Shown: positions 20,236 through 32,400 of the stretch, piece by piece
Numbering within the stretch: position 1 is the first letter of the stretch
Layout of the letters: each line of letters opens with the position of its first letter
Assembly (NCBI GenBank): GCA_963556495.2
Contig: OY747713.1
Location: 35,678,961 to 35,742,960 of the forward strand
Length of the DNA stretch: 64,000 bases
Source: Valencia hispanica
Lineage: Eukaryota; Chordata; Actinopteri; Cyprinodontiformes; Valenciidae
Direction: 5' to 3'
The notes under the pieces: model-generated
Databases searched by the model: none
What the model was told of the DNA's origin: nothing
The model's input: only the letters and a program-made list of their open reading frames with translations
Position numbers and translations under genes: made by a program

Positions 20236-23232
20236 CTCAATTCACCCCATTTATAGTGGCAAAAACATGATAATGTATACGCTGAAGATAAATATGCTTC
20301 ATGGATGTTCATAATTTTAAATTATTTTCTGTGACAAACACTTTAGATGGTGTCTCATACTTCCCTGATTTTTAATTTCTGGTGCAGCTAATGTGAGCGT
20401 AGCCACTGGTGTGCAATATAAACTCTTCAGCATTTAACTTGCTCATATACTGTAAAAAAAAGAAACAAAAAGAGTGCTGAGGTAAAAGACAAAACATGTC
20501 TGCTGCGAATCAGTGCAAATGAGCCAGATGGAGGAAGGGAGTGTCAAAGGGAGGCCACACACAGCTGCACAATAGATTAGTCACACACCTTCACAAATAT
20601 TAATGCCAGCACACATTATCCTGAAACATTAATCAAGCAGGAAGCAAGCACATTGTCTTCACCTATTCCACACAGACTCAAATGAACTCTATTACACCGT
20701 AAGCTAAATTCACTATGTCAACTCAAGGGGGGGAAAAAACATCCCCACAAGCATCTCCCTAATTTTTCAGTGACTGTCAATAATGCATTGCTCACATTCA
20801 GTGGGAGTATTGTGATGCAGAGGGCTCAGGTGGATTTTGTGTATGAAACGCCAACCAATCAGACATTGTGCTCAAACCTATCTGCCTTGAACTTATTCAA
20901 GCTTTGTTCAAACCAAAAATGGAATTGCACAAAATCTTCTTACAAAGCCCAATCATCTCAAATTCATCAGAAAGGAGGCCGTTGCAATTTAAGGTTCATA
21001 AGCAAAAGACATTAGCCTGTAAAAATAATATTTCATCTGTTGTGAGGTTTAGCTTGTTGGTTCTCTCAGGATATTTAGGAATTGTGCTTTGAGCATCAAG
21101 CGAGTGGGCAAGGCTGTTGCTCTGTCCAACTGATTAACATCTCTTCTTTCCGCAAAGGAATGGATGTTGACGTTCTGGTTAGGTTTGGTTTGAGGCAAGT
21201 GTGTTGATTTATTGTACCACTTATGCACCTTTTAGGCAAGCCACCAGGAAGAACCGCAAGGGGAGAAATAAACTCATAGGCTTTTATTTGTCTTGAAGAT
21301 AACATCTCCCACTCTTCACACCCACCACTGAATACAAAGTCCCTTTTTTAGAGAACAGATATGAAACATTAAACACGACGTAATATGCCCCTTTGTCTGA
21401 AGATAACACAATTTCCTGAGGTCTTAATAAAGTGTATTTAAAATGCTCTAGAAAATCCAGCAGGGATACAGTTGGAGTGCAGTATTCTATACCCGGCCTT
21501 TAAATCTGTTTTTCTCACTCACTTTCAGAAAGTGGACCTAAACACTTCACTGCACTCCTTCTCTCCCTTTTTTGGGTTATGTGACTTTCAAAATGACATG
21601 ATCTGTGGCAGTCACACTAATATGGATAAAAATTACACTTACTAACCCTCAGAGTAGACTGAACATTCCTGATAACCTCAATAGCAATAGTAACAACAAG
21701 GTAGCACAAAATAATGAAAAACAAAATTGAAACAAAAATGTGAAACTTTGATTATTTTTATTTAAAAACAGAAAAATATACTGCTACAGCAGAGGAAAAA
21801 AACATTGCTGTTATGTTTAAAACATTTAATTGACACTCATTAAAATCAGACTTCTCTATCTTATGTACTTATGATAGTGATTTACCAATCAGTTTATGGG
21901 AGCTAAAGATATTTTGAAAACTCAAGAAAGATTTACAGAAACAATAGTGTATTTGGGCAACACTCCTTTAGTTTCCCCACAATTGCTTTTCAAACAGCTT
22001 ACTCTGTTTCTTAAAGAGACATGTTTACTGCACGTTTACTGTCAGGCAATGCGAGGGCAACCCTGTTCAAAACAGCCAAAGAAATTTTCGGTTACTCAAG
22101 AATTTCTAAGGCCATATTATTAAAAAGATTTTTAACTTTAAAAATATGAAACGTTTAGTGGGTTTAAAAGGTAACTCCAAGCTATTTTTTACACCTGGTG
22201 ACTGGCATGTGCCTGTGGATTTAAAGGAAAGATGTAGAATGTGCAATGGAATACTTCTTATGCAATTAGGATTTGATTACTTATTCTCCGTTTTGCTGAA
22301 TGCATCTATAGGACAATGGGTCAAGTTAGAGAAAAGCCTGTTGTTCTAGCATAAGAATTCTGATAGAGATGTGTCAGATCACTGACATGATTGTTTGTTA
22401 GATTCAATAACAGCACGGCAACAGACAACAGACAACAGGCAATTAGAAGAGTAGTAAAGTTTATTTGAGGAAGTTTTAAAGGTCGTCTCTGGAGAACCAG
22501 TAAGGAAGCGCCAGAAACGGGGAACTCAGAACTGAGGAGAGGTAAGTGTATAGTTAGATTTCTGCTTAAGTGAGGATGATATGATGAAGTTGCGAAGCTT
22601 ATAGTTGATGGTTTGGTCTCAGAGCTTGAAGGAGAGGTAAGTAGGAATCTGTAGTCTGTTGATCTCTGTGGATGGTTGCTGATTGTTGTTGTTGCAGTTG
22701 TTGGAGCTGGTGAAGGACTGGAGAAGTAATCCGGAAATAGTGAGGATGGTGAGAATAACCAGAGTGCTAATGTCAGAGATTGTATCTTACTTGGAGCAGA
22801 TGACAGGAAGACAGACAGGCGGACAGACGAGGGACCGACACTCAAGACGGATGGAGAGGGTACCAGAGGGGAGGTGTTATAGAGGCTGACCAGGATAATC
22901 CAGGAGTCTTGGAACGAAGGTAAGTGGATCTGCGGGAAGATAACTCTGGTGAGGATCCGAATGACACGTAGGAGAAAATCTTAACTGGGTTTTCGTTAGG
23001 AAGTTGCCCTAGTAACACACTGACTGCAAGAACCATCTGGCGTCAGCTTGCAGCACCCGCTCCCCTTATGAAACTGGTAGGTAACGAGTTCAACAAGCTG
23101 CACCTGTTCAGAGCTGCCTGCCACCCCCTTGTGAAGAAGGTGAGAAAACACAACAACCAACAGACACAGAAACCTAACAATCACTGGGTGGCAGATGTCA
23201 GAGCAGTGAGATATCTACTGGACGTTCTGGCC
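20236..23232. other. Long unassigned interval
   Basis: No transposase, RT or host exon recognised. 20520-20680 is a unique, homeobox-site-rich block (see findings). 22430-23190 is purine-rich and more GC-rich, with several gaggataagt-like strings, and may be an old unidentified repeat. Confidence 0.4.
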
Positions 23233-23666
23233 TTAAAGGGGCTATATGCAATTTTCTGAAATTTAAACTCGCGACTGACCCCATGTGGCCAAAAACGGAA
23301 CTGCTCTTCCTTTCTGCTTAACTTTCTTAGTCTTATGTGGAGTTGCTGTTGGTGTCAAAGTTGTCCTGGGTCTCTTCTGGGTATTCGCACAATCCATTTA
23401 ACTGCTTGCGAGTGCTGACTAGCGGTGGTGGCAGAGTGATCTGAAACATCTAACATGAACGTGCTTGACGTCACATCCGCAGACAGCGCGGGAAAATCCT
23501 ACCAGACAGAAAATAGAAAAAATTGGATACATGCTTATAGGTGCACCCACTGTGAGCTGACAAGTTGTCAGAATGCTCATCAAGAGATGTTTGAGTCATA
23601 AATTGTCAAATACAAAGGCTATTGTTACGTTTATTTTGGGGAAAAAGTTGCATATAGCCTCTTTAA
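23233..23666 (+). mobile_element. MITE with TTAA ends, copy 1 (long form)
   Basis: Begins TTAAAGGGGCTATATGCAA and ends with the reverse complement of TTAAAGAGGCTATATGCAA, so TTAA sits at both extremities with inverted repeats of about 19 bases and one mismatch. A second, inverted and shorter copy is at 26518-26794. No coding capacity. TTAA at the ends suggests a piggyBac-type target duplication, although TTAA could also be part of the repeat. Confidence 0.85.
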
Positions 23667-23998
23667 GGGGCTGCTTTATGCCCTACTATCAGACTGGTAT
23701 TAACCGGTCCTTCAGGAGCTGGACAAGAAGATTGAAGAATATGCGCTGGAGAAGATAAACAGAGATATAAACTTCAAATAGTTGACGAGCTATAAAATGC
23801 ATGTCTGTTGTCAACAACAGGCTCTACCTATAACACTGTAAAGAGCAAAGTGGCACAACAGGTGTAACATTCAATTAGCATTAAGAACTTAAGAAACTAT
23901 TGTTAAATTTAAAATAATTGTATTCTATATTGTTTTGATAACATCTAGCAGGTTTTTAGATTATTAAAATACTTTTTTTGTTTTTAAATTTTGAATAA
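23667..23998. other. Short unassigned interval
   Basis: AT-rich sequence between the MITE and the RTE-like fragment; nothing recognised. Confidence 0.4.
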
Positions 23999-24830
23999 AA
24001 TCAAGGTGTTGAGGAGATTTGGTTGCTCAAGGACTGGGTATCTGCTTTTTGCAGGTGATGAGGTCCTATTGGCTTCATCGGACTGTGATCTACACACTTT
24101 TCCTGGAGCAGTATGTGGCCAAGTGTCAAGCAGCTGGGATGAGAATCAGCACCTCCAAATCCAAGACCATGATCTTGAGCCGAAAAAGGGTTGAGTGCCT
24201 TCTTCGAGTCAGCGAAGGTCATGTCCCAAGTGGAGGAGTTTTGTATCTGGAGGTCTTATTCATGAATGAGTAAAAAATGGAATGGGAGATTGATAGGCAG
24301 ATTGGTGTAGCATCTGCAGTGATACTGGTGCTTTACCGCTATGTCATGGTGAAGATAGAGCTGAGCTGAAAAGGGAAGCTCTCAATTTACCGTTCGATCT
24401 ATGTTCCTACCCTTATCTATGGTCAGAAGCTCTGGGTAGTGACCGTAAGAACAAGATCATGAATACAAGAGGCAGAAATTACTTTCCTCTGCAGCGTGTC
24501 TGGGCTCTCGCTTAGAGATAATGTGAGATGGTTGGTCATCCCGGAGGGGCACAGAGTAGAGCCCCTGCTCTTCCACATCGAGAGGACTCAGATGAGGTGG
24601 CTCGGGCATCTGGTGAGAATGCCTCCTGGACACCTACCTGGTGAGGTGTTCCGGGCACGTCCCACTGGGAGGAGAGCCAGAGGAAGACCCGGGACACGCT
24701 GGTGGGACTATGTTTTTCAGCTGGCCTAGGAACGCCTTGGGATTCCCCCTGAGGACCTGACCCAAGTGGCTGGAGAGAAGGAAGTCTGGCTCTCTCTGCT
24801 TAGGCTGAGGGTTGAAGCTGTCTGAACTGT
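23999..24830 (+). pseudogene. RTE/Rex3-like LINE reverse transcriptase C-terminus, degenerate
   Basis: Plus-strand pieces in changing frames follow the C-terminal order of a common fish RTE-type protein: FAGDEVLLASSDCDLHTF (the usual F-A-D-D box is F-A-G-D here), RISTSKSKTMILSRKRVECL, LSIYRSIYVPTLIYG, LRDNVRWLVI, IERTQMRWLGHLVRMPPGHL, RRARGRPGTRWWDYV and ERLGIPPEDL. At least two stops and several frameshifts separate them. The N-terminal RT domain and endonuclease are absent. Assignment to the Rex3/RTE clade is from memory of fish sequences. Confidence 0.8.
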
Positions 24831-25007
24831 GCAACAGAAGCTCAGATGTCATTAGGATATGAAAAATACTAAAGCATGGTCTTGGTTTGAGATCAAATAT
24901 TTATTCTTTGCGTTGCATTAATTCGACATAGCAGGAGGCTAAAACTATTTGAAAAGCAGAGATTAAACACTACATACCTGCAAAACAGTCTGATCAAATT
25001 TTCTTTT

Positions 25008-26075
25008 CAAATCAAATCAAATCAAACTTTATTTATAAAGCGCTTTTCATACAAGAAGTTGCATCACAAAGTGCTTTACAGATTAAAATGACCCCACATA
25101 AAGCCACCTTCCCTTCCCTCCCCCACAGATTTAAAAGCATGGTCACAGTTATACCCCCCTCCCCCCAACCCATCTCCCATGCACACACACAGTTAAAAGA
25201 AAAAGTTAAAAGGACATTGGGCCGAGTGTAGATGAACCATGCAAGGAAACGCCATCAGAGGAGCCATCTGCCCCGGCAGCAGTAGATTAACAGCAGCAGC
25301 CGAGGCACCGACACAGGGCACCCAGTGGAGGCAAGGCCAAGACCCCCACCTCCACCCAAGCTCCACCTGGAGAGCACCCAGGGAGCCACAGCCGACCACC
25401 GCTCCCGGGGCAGAGCGCTCCCACAGAGGAAACACTGGAACGGGGATTAAGATAAATTAAAGTATAAAAATAAACAGTAAATTAATGTGCTAAGATTAAA
25501 TAGTAAAACTGATAAAAATATAATCATATAAAACATGCTGAGCAATTAAACAAACAGTGATAAATAATAATCAGTAAAAAACTAAGCTAAAAAGGTGAGT
25601 CTTGAGCCTGCTCTTAAAAACATGAACATTCTCTGCAGCCCTGAGGTCCTCTGGCAGCCTGTTCCACAGGTGAGGGCCATAAAACTGGAAAGACGCCTCG
25701 CCATGCGTGTGTGTCCTGACTTTTGGGATGACAAGGAGACGGCTGCCAGAGGAGCGCAGAGACCGCGAAGGTTTATATGGTAAAAGCAGTTCAGAGAGAT
25801 GAGAAGGCCCAAGACCATTAAGACACTTAAAAACTTTTAAAAGAACCTTAAAGTCGATCCTGAAATGTACGGGGAGCCAATGCAATGATTTTAAGACCGG
25901 TGTAATGTGCTCCCGCCTCCTGGTCTTCGTCAGGACACGTGCTGCTGAATTTTGTAGTAGTTGTAAACCTGATATACTCTTTTTGGGAAGACCAGAAAGC
26001 AGGGCATTACAGTAATCAATTCTACTGGAGATAAAAGCATGCATCAGTGTCTCCGTATTGAAGCTTTTGAAGCTA
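25008..26075 (-). mobile_element. L2-type LINE, family C, 5'-truncated 3' end
   Basis: On the plus strand it starts with AAATC units (25008-25026), the reversed (GATTT)n tail, then ctttatttataaagcgcttt and a GC-richer 3' UTR (about 25200-25440), and then the coding C-terminus. The 5' truncation lies near 26075, within the region just after the RT motifs. Confidence 0.85.
25571..26075 (-). pseudogene. L2 family C ORF2 C-terminal fragment
   Basis: Continuously open on the minus strand. It encodes TETLMHAFISSRIDYCNALL, LQNSAARVLTKTRRREHITP, SLHWLPVHFRIDFKVLLKVF and the closing block FYGPHLWNRLPEDLRAAENV...FKSRLKTHLF. These are the standard C-terminal landmarks of L2 ORF2, aligned with the family A protein at 7350-7835. 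Codons upstream of about 26075 (to 26188) do not match and are flanking sequence. Confidence 0.85.
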
Positions 26076-26517
26076 CTTATAAAAAATTCACATGGACAGG
26101 TACCATAAGAGACTCTGATTGGGTTATCTAACAAATAGCTGGCAAAGGAGTTGTGGTCCAAATATTTGTTTACAAAAGTACTAACCAAACTGATCTTGGC
26201 TCACCATCTGACATAAAAAAAAAAACAGCAGAAGCAAATCAATAACATGTCTCCAAACTTGGTCCGCATACTGAAACCCAGAAACACCCAGTTAATTACA
26301 AATTTCACAATATAAAAAGAAACTGGTATCAAAACCATGTACCATTAAAACATAATAAAATAATTATTTACATACATGCAAAAAGTCCAGAATACTTTTT
26401 CTCAAATTTTTACTGCTGTTTTTGGACACTGTGTTAAATAAGCACATATGAACAAACCACACAGGTACTGGCAGCTAACCTGCATAATTGTTGCCCAAAT
26501 TTCCAGCTGTATTTATG

Positions 26518-26794
26518 TTAAAGGGGCTATGTGCAACTTTTTCCCCAAAATAAACGTAACAATAGCCTTTTTATTTGACCATTTATGACTCAAACATCTC
26601 CTGATGAGCACACTGACACCTTGTCAGCTCACAGTCGGTGCACCTATAAGCCTGTATCCAATTTTTTCTATTTTCTGTCGGGTCGGATTTTCCCGCGCTG
26701 CAAGACCAAGCAGAAAGGAAGAGCAGTTACGTTTTTTGGCCACAGGTGTCAGTCGCGAGTTTAAATTTCAGAAAATTGCATTTAGCCCCTTTAA
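26518..26794 (-). mobile_element. MITE with TTAA ends, copy 2 (short, inverted)
   Basis: Reverse complement of the 23233-23666 MITE: aacgtaacaatagccttttt, ttctattttctgtcgggtcg and cgcgagtttaaatttcagaa match it. It lacks roughly 150 internal bases. Ends TTAAAGGGGCTATGTGCAA and TTTAGCCCCTTTAA. Confidence 0.85.
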
Positions 26795-26940
26795 CAAAAT
26801 CAAACATTACATATTCAGAATGATCTTTCATACCTATATTCTCAACTGCAGATATGCTAAATCTCAGAAAAGAAAGGAAACATAAGCACAGACTTTACCA
26901 TAACATACTAATATACTTATTTTAAAATAAAATAAAAGCT

Positions 26941-28690
26941 TTGGAGCATTTAACATGTTCACAGTGTCCCTTTGCAGTCTGGAATGATTTTAACAACCTT
27001 ATTTTTGTAATATGTGTCGACTATGACCAACTAATCATTGTGGGGGATTTCAATATCCACACTGACAACCCCAAAGATAGACGAGCAAAAACATTAAGAG
27101 AGACTCTTCATAATGTCGGCCTGACCCAGCATGTCAAACACTCTGGACTTAATTATCTGCAAAGGTCTAAATATCTCCAACATATCTGTAATTGATATCT
27201 GATTATTTGATCATTTATGTGTTTTCTTTGAAAGCAACATCTCCGCTAAACTATCTAGCTACAGTGAAACTACTGTAAAAAACAAAAAGCGTTTTCCAGT
27301 GAACAGCTCAGTTGAAACCTTTAAACAAATTTACTCTCCCACCTCACCCCTATCCCCTTCATCCTCCAGAACAAACTCAGTAAACAAGCTGGCAGATAAC
27401 TTTCCCTCTAAAATGTCAGACATCTTTGACACCATTGCTCCACCTAAAGTTAAAGCAGTCTTGGGAAGAAACAAGTCTCCGTGGACTTGGGATCCACTGG
27501 TACACACTGAAAAAAGGAAGAGTCGACGAGCCGACACAAAATGGCAGAAAAATCGACTCCAGGTTCTTTGTTAGATCTACAAAAGACAGACGGAACAGAT
27601 ATCATTTAACTTTGAAAGATGTGAGTGAATTGTTCTTTTCTAAAATCATGAACAGAAAACATTAATAATGCGCAGACTTTATTTGCAACAGTTTAAAGAC
27701 TAACTAATCCTCCTGTGACAGTAGCTACTGAACTAAATTCCAACAGGGCCTGCAATCAATTTGGCAGCTTTTTTACTGAAAATATTCTGACAGTTAGAGG
27801 GTAAATCTGTACATAAGTGCCAAACCCATTACCAGTGTCATCCCCACTTAACACCAATGTAGAGAAAATGTCTGAATTCCAAAAACTAAACCAAACAAAC
27901 CTTGAAGAAATCATTAATCAAGTAAGCTCCTCCTTTGCTGCCTTGTTATCCTACCAACAGTTTTTCTTAAGAAAGTTTTCATTGGGTCTGATCTGATTGA
28001 AATAGTCAAGTCATCCCTCCTGCCAGGTGTCTTCCCTCATGCTTTAAAAACAGCATTCATCAAATAGTTTCTAAAGAAGAACAACCTAGACCACACGCTA
28101 ATGTGGAACTACAGCCCAATCTCTAATCTTCCATTCATCAGCAAAATTATTGAAAAAGCTGTTTCAATAGTTAAATAGCTTCCGAATTACGAACAACCGT
28201 TTTTAAAAATATATTTTTCAGTTTGGATTTTGTGTGCACCACAGCACGAAGACTGTCCTTGTCAATGTTTTCAATGACATCTGCATAAATAATCTGTGGT
28301 AGAACCACAGTGCTGGTACTTTTGGACCTCAGTGCAGCATTTGACATTGTTGATCATGATATATTATGAGAATGACTGGAGAGCTGGGTCGGACTCTCTG
28401 GTACAGTACTTGGCTGGTTTGAGTCTTACCTAAAGAACAGGAACTTCTTTGTGTCAATAGGCAATTTTTCATCAGAACAGACAGAAATCATATGTGGGGT
28501 CCCCCAGAGCTCCATCCTGGGGCCCCTCATATTTAAAATCTACATGCTAAAAAGAATCTTATTTTATGTTAAAATTACCAAGTTTGAGGCACCATCCTGG
28601 GATTCAGAAAATAGTCATAAAAGCCAAATAGTTCAGTCTCAGTTAATGTTTATGATTACCTGCCTGATGAGGCTGAGGTAATTAAAGAAT
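26941..28690 (+). pseudogene. L2-type LINE (family B) coding relic, copy 2
   Basis: Plus-strand fragments in several frames. Endonuclease end: [23 protein letters not shown], then an SDH-like stretch near 27210. Linker: DIFDTIAPPKVKAVLGRNKS. RT start: GVFPHALKTAFIK, KNNLDHTLMWNYSPISNLPF (about 28075-28140), a region with FQFGF-like degradation, motif A VLLDLSAAFDIVDHD (about 28315-28360), motif B EIICGVPQSSILGPLIFKIY (28486-28545). It stops soon after motif B without a YADD box. Shares S-IGN-F-SSEQTEI with the copy at 0.35-1.1 kb. Confidence 0.85.
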
Positions 28691-28956
28691 AGATGAAGGA
28701 ATAAGTTATTGGCGTTCTTTGAATAGCACGTTACTACACATGTATGTGGAAACATACAAGTTTATAACAAAAGAATTCAACTTTCCAGTCAAAATATTTT
28801 AATCAACAAACTCCCTAAGCTAGCAAGTAAAAGAGGAATGAATAATAAAACTAACTACCCAAAGTAAGGCTGTAAAATGGACAAATTTCCAAAGAAGTAC
28901 AAGTAATAACCAAAACATTGATTGTGATTTCACAGTTCAGTTTGAATATGTATGCT

Positions 28957-29170
28957 CAGGGGTGCCGCCAGAAATTCTGGGCCCTATTGAAAAAAAAATT
29001 TCTGGGCCCCCCATATTTTTACAGATAAAATTTACCCCAATAAACATGCCTTGTACACTTTTAAAACTTCAGCTACTTAAGTAGCTGAAGTTGTCCCAGA
29101 AAGTCGCTAGATGTCGGCAGATGACGTTATATGCTAATTTGCATAATGATGAAGTCATCACATGATGACA
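28957..29170 (+). repeat. Possible MITE/transposon end (CAGGGGTGCCGCC)
   Basis: Starts CAGGGGTGCCGCCAGAAA and includes the palindrome CCAGAAATTCTGG (28968-28980) and a G/C-rich repeat (ttctgggcccccc). Similar starts occur in fish hAT-type repeats. No opposite end was found. The block also holds the 28-base palindrome at 29065-29092. Confidence 0.4.
29065..29092. repeat. 28-base perfect palindrome
   Basis: AACTTCAGCTACTT followed at once by its exact reverse complement, with no spacer. Confidence 0.95.
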
Positions 29171-29234
29171 AATAAAACAGAAATGAGGAAATAATTTTAT
29201 TTAGATTAGGATTACAGGGTTAAACAATACATTA

Positions 29235-29465
29235 TTTAAGCAGGGGAAACATGCTACAGGGAAATGTGACTTCTGTCTTCAAGAAGAGACTGTGGAACAT
29301 GTATTATTTTACCCAAAGTAAACTGTTGAGAAAACTGGTACAAAATTTACAAGATATCAAATTGCAACTGGACATCAAAGACCTTTTAAACAAAATTTAA
29401 ATTTTTGGGGAAAAAAATTGCTGAGATATCTCAAGAAAACGGAATTAATAGAGAGAATATAGATG
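29235..29465 (+). pseudogene. LINE ORF2 C-terminal Cys-rich relic, possible
   Basis: The plus strand reads CDFCLQEETVEHVLFYP, a stop, and later KKLLRYLKKTELIERI. C-x-x-C...EE-T/S-VEHVLF followed by LL-x-FLK-x-T-x-L is the usual closing pattern of several fish LINE proteins. Only about 75 codons remain, with one stop. No RT is attached, so the family is not assigned. Confidence 0.5.
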
Positions 29466-32400
29466 TTTGTTTGTTTTTTAGTAGCCTACTTTGTAAAAAA
29501 AATAAGTAGGTCATATTTAGCATGCATCAAATGTTTCTTGTCAACCGCCATTAAACAGAACTTTATTGTTTATGGTATTATTTTCGGTGGGTTTTTTTGT
29601 CATAAGTTTTAAATGTCCTACGTTTTTGAACTCACCATACATTTTGAACGTTCCTTGAATGCACCACAGGTGTGCGATGTAGTACAGACAAGCTTCTGCC
29701 TTAATTCCCGTTGAAAGATCAGTCTATGGTCAATATACATGCAGATTTATTTTCTACTTTTGAATTGACATTAACTACCAAACAACTTCGTTTGTGAGTG
29801 GATGAAATGAACCGAAAAAGGTTTGATTGGTCAGTGGACATACTCTGATCATGCTGCACACACATATGCAGATCATTCCCTTTCTGAGCGTAGGGAAGGG
29901 CTTTGGGGGTGAAGCTAAGTTAGTTTTACATGTATTGTAATTAGTTTAAGACTAACTAGAACCTTATGGTTTTTGGTAAAACAACCAATTCACAATGCAA
30001 AGCAGATGTGAAACAAGAACATTCTTTGAAGGAAGTATTGTGTTATTAAATTTTTTTCTGAATTAGAAATCCAAAACCTTTGGAGAATTTATTGTATTTT
30101 ATGGATAGGTCAGTGCAGTGATTGATCTAATTTAGTATTTTGACATACTAAGAAGGTGGTTTCAAAACTGACATACGATAATTTTTTGGTGTTTAAACTA
30201 TCTATTTTAAAGGTGATCCGTATTTTGAATACTGTAGGTAGCAATCCTCGTTGTTTATTAACACTGGTGGTCTGCAAAAAGCAGGCCACACCAATCAGAT
30301 ACAGTGTGCAGAGCTCATTTATGTAATTGTATTGTGCTAACTGATATCTGCCCAGAAACAACCTTACTTGAACCATTCTTAGATCTCCATTGAAGGGTGG
30401 GTCTATTCTCTGAAAAGGCCGACGATAAAGCAGAGAAACCAGCTCTTATAGCTGGTCAGTTAGCAGTAGCTGAGTGGGGCACCGCCAACAGTCAGTCCTC
30501 GTGGATTACCGAGCCACCATTAACTCAGAACGTCATCGTCCTCTCAGCTCGGTTCTGTTCGGCAATCTTCTCCCTTGGACCCATCCCTTGTCAGAGGCAG
30601 CTCTTGGCTTTGGGTTAGCATCTCTCGGCTTGTGCAGCTTGCAGAAGGCTCGCTCTCCCTCTCTGGTAGAATCTGTAATTCAAAGATTCTTTCTACAGGG
30701 TTTTGACCAAGTCAGTCAGGACTTATTTCATCTGTCAGTTCACCTGATTAAGGATCAGCAGGCTGCTGTGTCTATTGGATCCAATGAGGTTGGATCTACG
30801 AGCCCAGTGGACTCACTGGCAAAAAGAGACTGAGTTCCGGATTGTTGTGTGATTCGCACTCCTACTGGTGGGAGGTCTGTATTTTTGGGTCGTACCGGTT
30901 GTTCTTTATTTGTGTCATATCCTACTTTTTTTTCTTTATGTTTACATTGTTTCCATTTTCCTTCCTTGTATCATTTCTTCCTTCCCTTCATTCTCCCAGT
31001 TTTTGGTGTCACATTTAATCCCTGGAAAAATCCCCAGAAAAACATAAATTCACAGTGAACTTTGGAGAGTTGTCACTGTTACTAATATTCTAAAATAGAA
31101 GACAGAATAATTATGGAGGGTACATCTTAAACTGACTTTAGTGATTTGCTCAGCATTACAAACTAAATGTCATACAAAATGTAGGCACTTAAATTATTTT
31201 TGAGATTTCTAATGGCTGCCAACATTCACAGATCCAGCATGTATAACAACAGAGATGGAAGCTCAAAAGGATCAAACAGAGATATCTTTGATTAACTTTG
31301 TTTAGCCTTCCTGTTATCTGCTGAAAGTCTTGCTCTATTACACGATCCTGCAGCCTTATGTTACATTTAACAGCAGATATGTTGCAGTTGAAAGGAAACT
31401 TTAAATTGCAGCTCCCTTTTCAACAGATTCTTACATGTGCTTTTTTCTGAGCTCAGTTTTAATCACCTGATACTAAAAATAACCAACTTGGTGTATACTC
31501 AACTCAGTAACTGCTTCCACACAGAAAAATGTTGCTGTGTGACCTGACTAACCATGGCACTGATGTGAAAGTGCTAACTGGTGTATGTCAAAAATATTAA
31601 ATAGATTTTTTTTTCTAATAAGCTGCCCAAAAAATAAATCTTCCCAAAAAAATTTAAACTTTACTGTTAAACATAAGAAAACTGATGATTGGCAAAACAT
31701 GGGGTGTGTAGTGGAAAAGTGTAAGCACTCACTAACAACTGCTAACAAATTTACCCTGAAGGAGCAATTTAGAGTAGGGAGGCTTTCACCATATGTGACC
31801 CACAGTATACAGCCTCAGCTGGAAAAGGAAGATGCTGAGGTGGAAGTGTAACAGAGATACAGGTGATCTTAGTAAAAATATATGCCAGAAAATCATTAAA
31901 AATAAAATGATTGATTGAAATTAACGGTTTGAGGGAATAGAAAGTTGGGCAAAAAATGAAAGTCAAGCAAAGGAGAAAGAGACAAATATAAAACAAGCTT
32001 CAGCAATGAGAATGTATTGAAAACAGACCCGGGGAGAGACGAAATGTTAGTCCTCTCTGCTGCAATAAGCCTCCAGCAGCGAGGGTAAGAGGCAGAAAGG
32101 CCAGGATTCCTGACAGAGCCTTATCTCATCTTCAGCCTGGAATAAAATCCATTTTCCAGCCCCGAGACAATAAAGCGCGAGGTTACTAAACCTCACACCC
32201 GTGACACCCCTATTTAGAGAGAGGCCTCGGCCCGACATAAAAATGCATAACACCATCACTGCACTGAGAGATAGTGCATGACACCAGGTCTTAGCTTTCT
32301 ATGTCTGTGAGCATATATGTGCGGTTTATGATAATTCAACAGAAGAGTGTTAAGCTCTACTGTGCGGTGCTTGAGCTGAGAAAGTCTACTGGGGCAAGAA

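Noticed and set aside
22321..22845. 174-codon minus-strand open frame, Ser/Pro/Thr-rich
   Set aside because: Low-complexity product from a purine-rich strand; no domain, splice or signal peptide evidence convincing enough to call a gene.
30474..30833. Retroviral envelope or gag origin of the open frame
   Set aside because: No LTRs, primer-binding site, protease or RT nearby, and the residues give no clear match.
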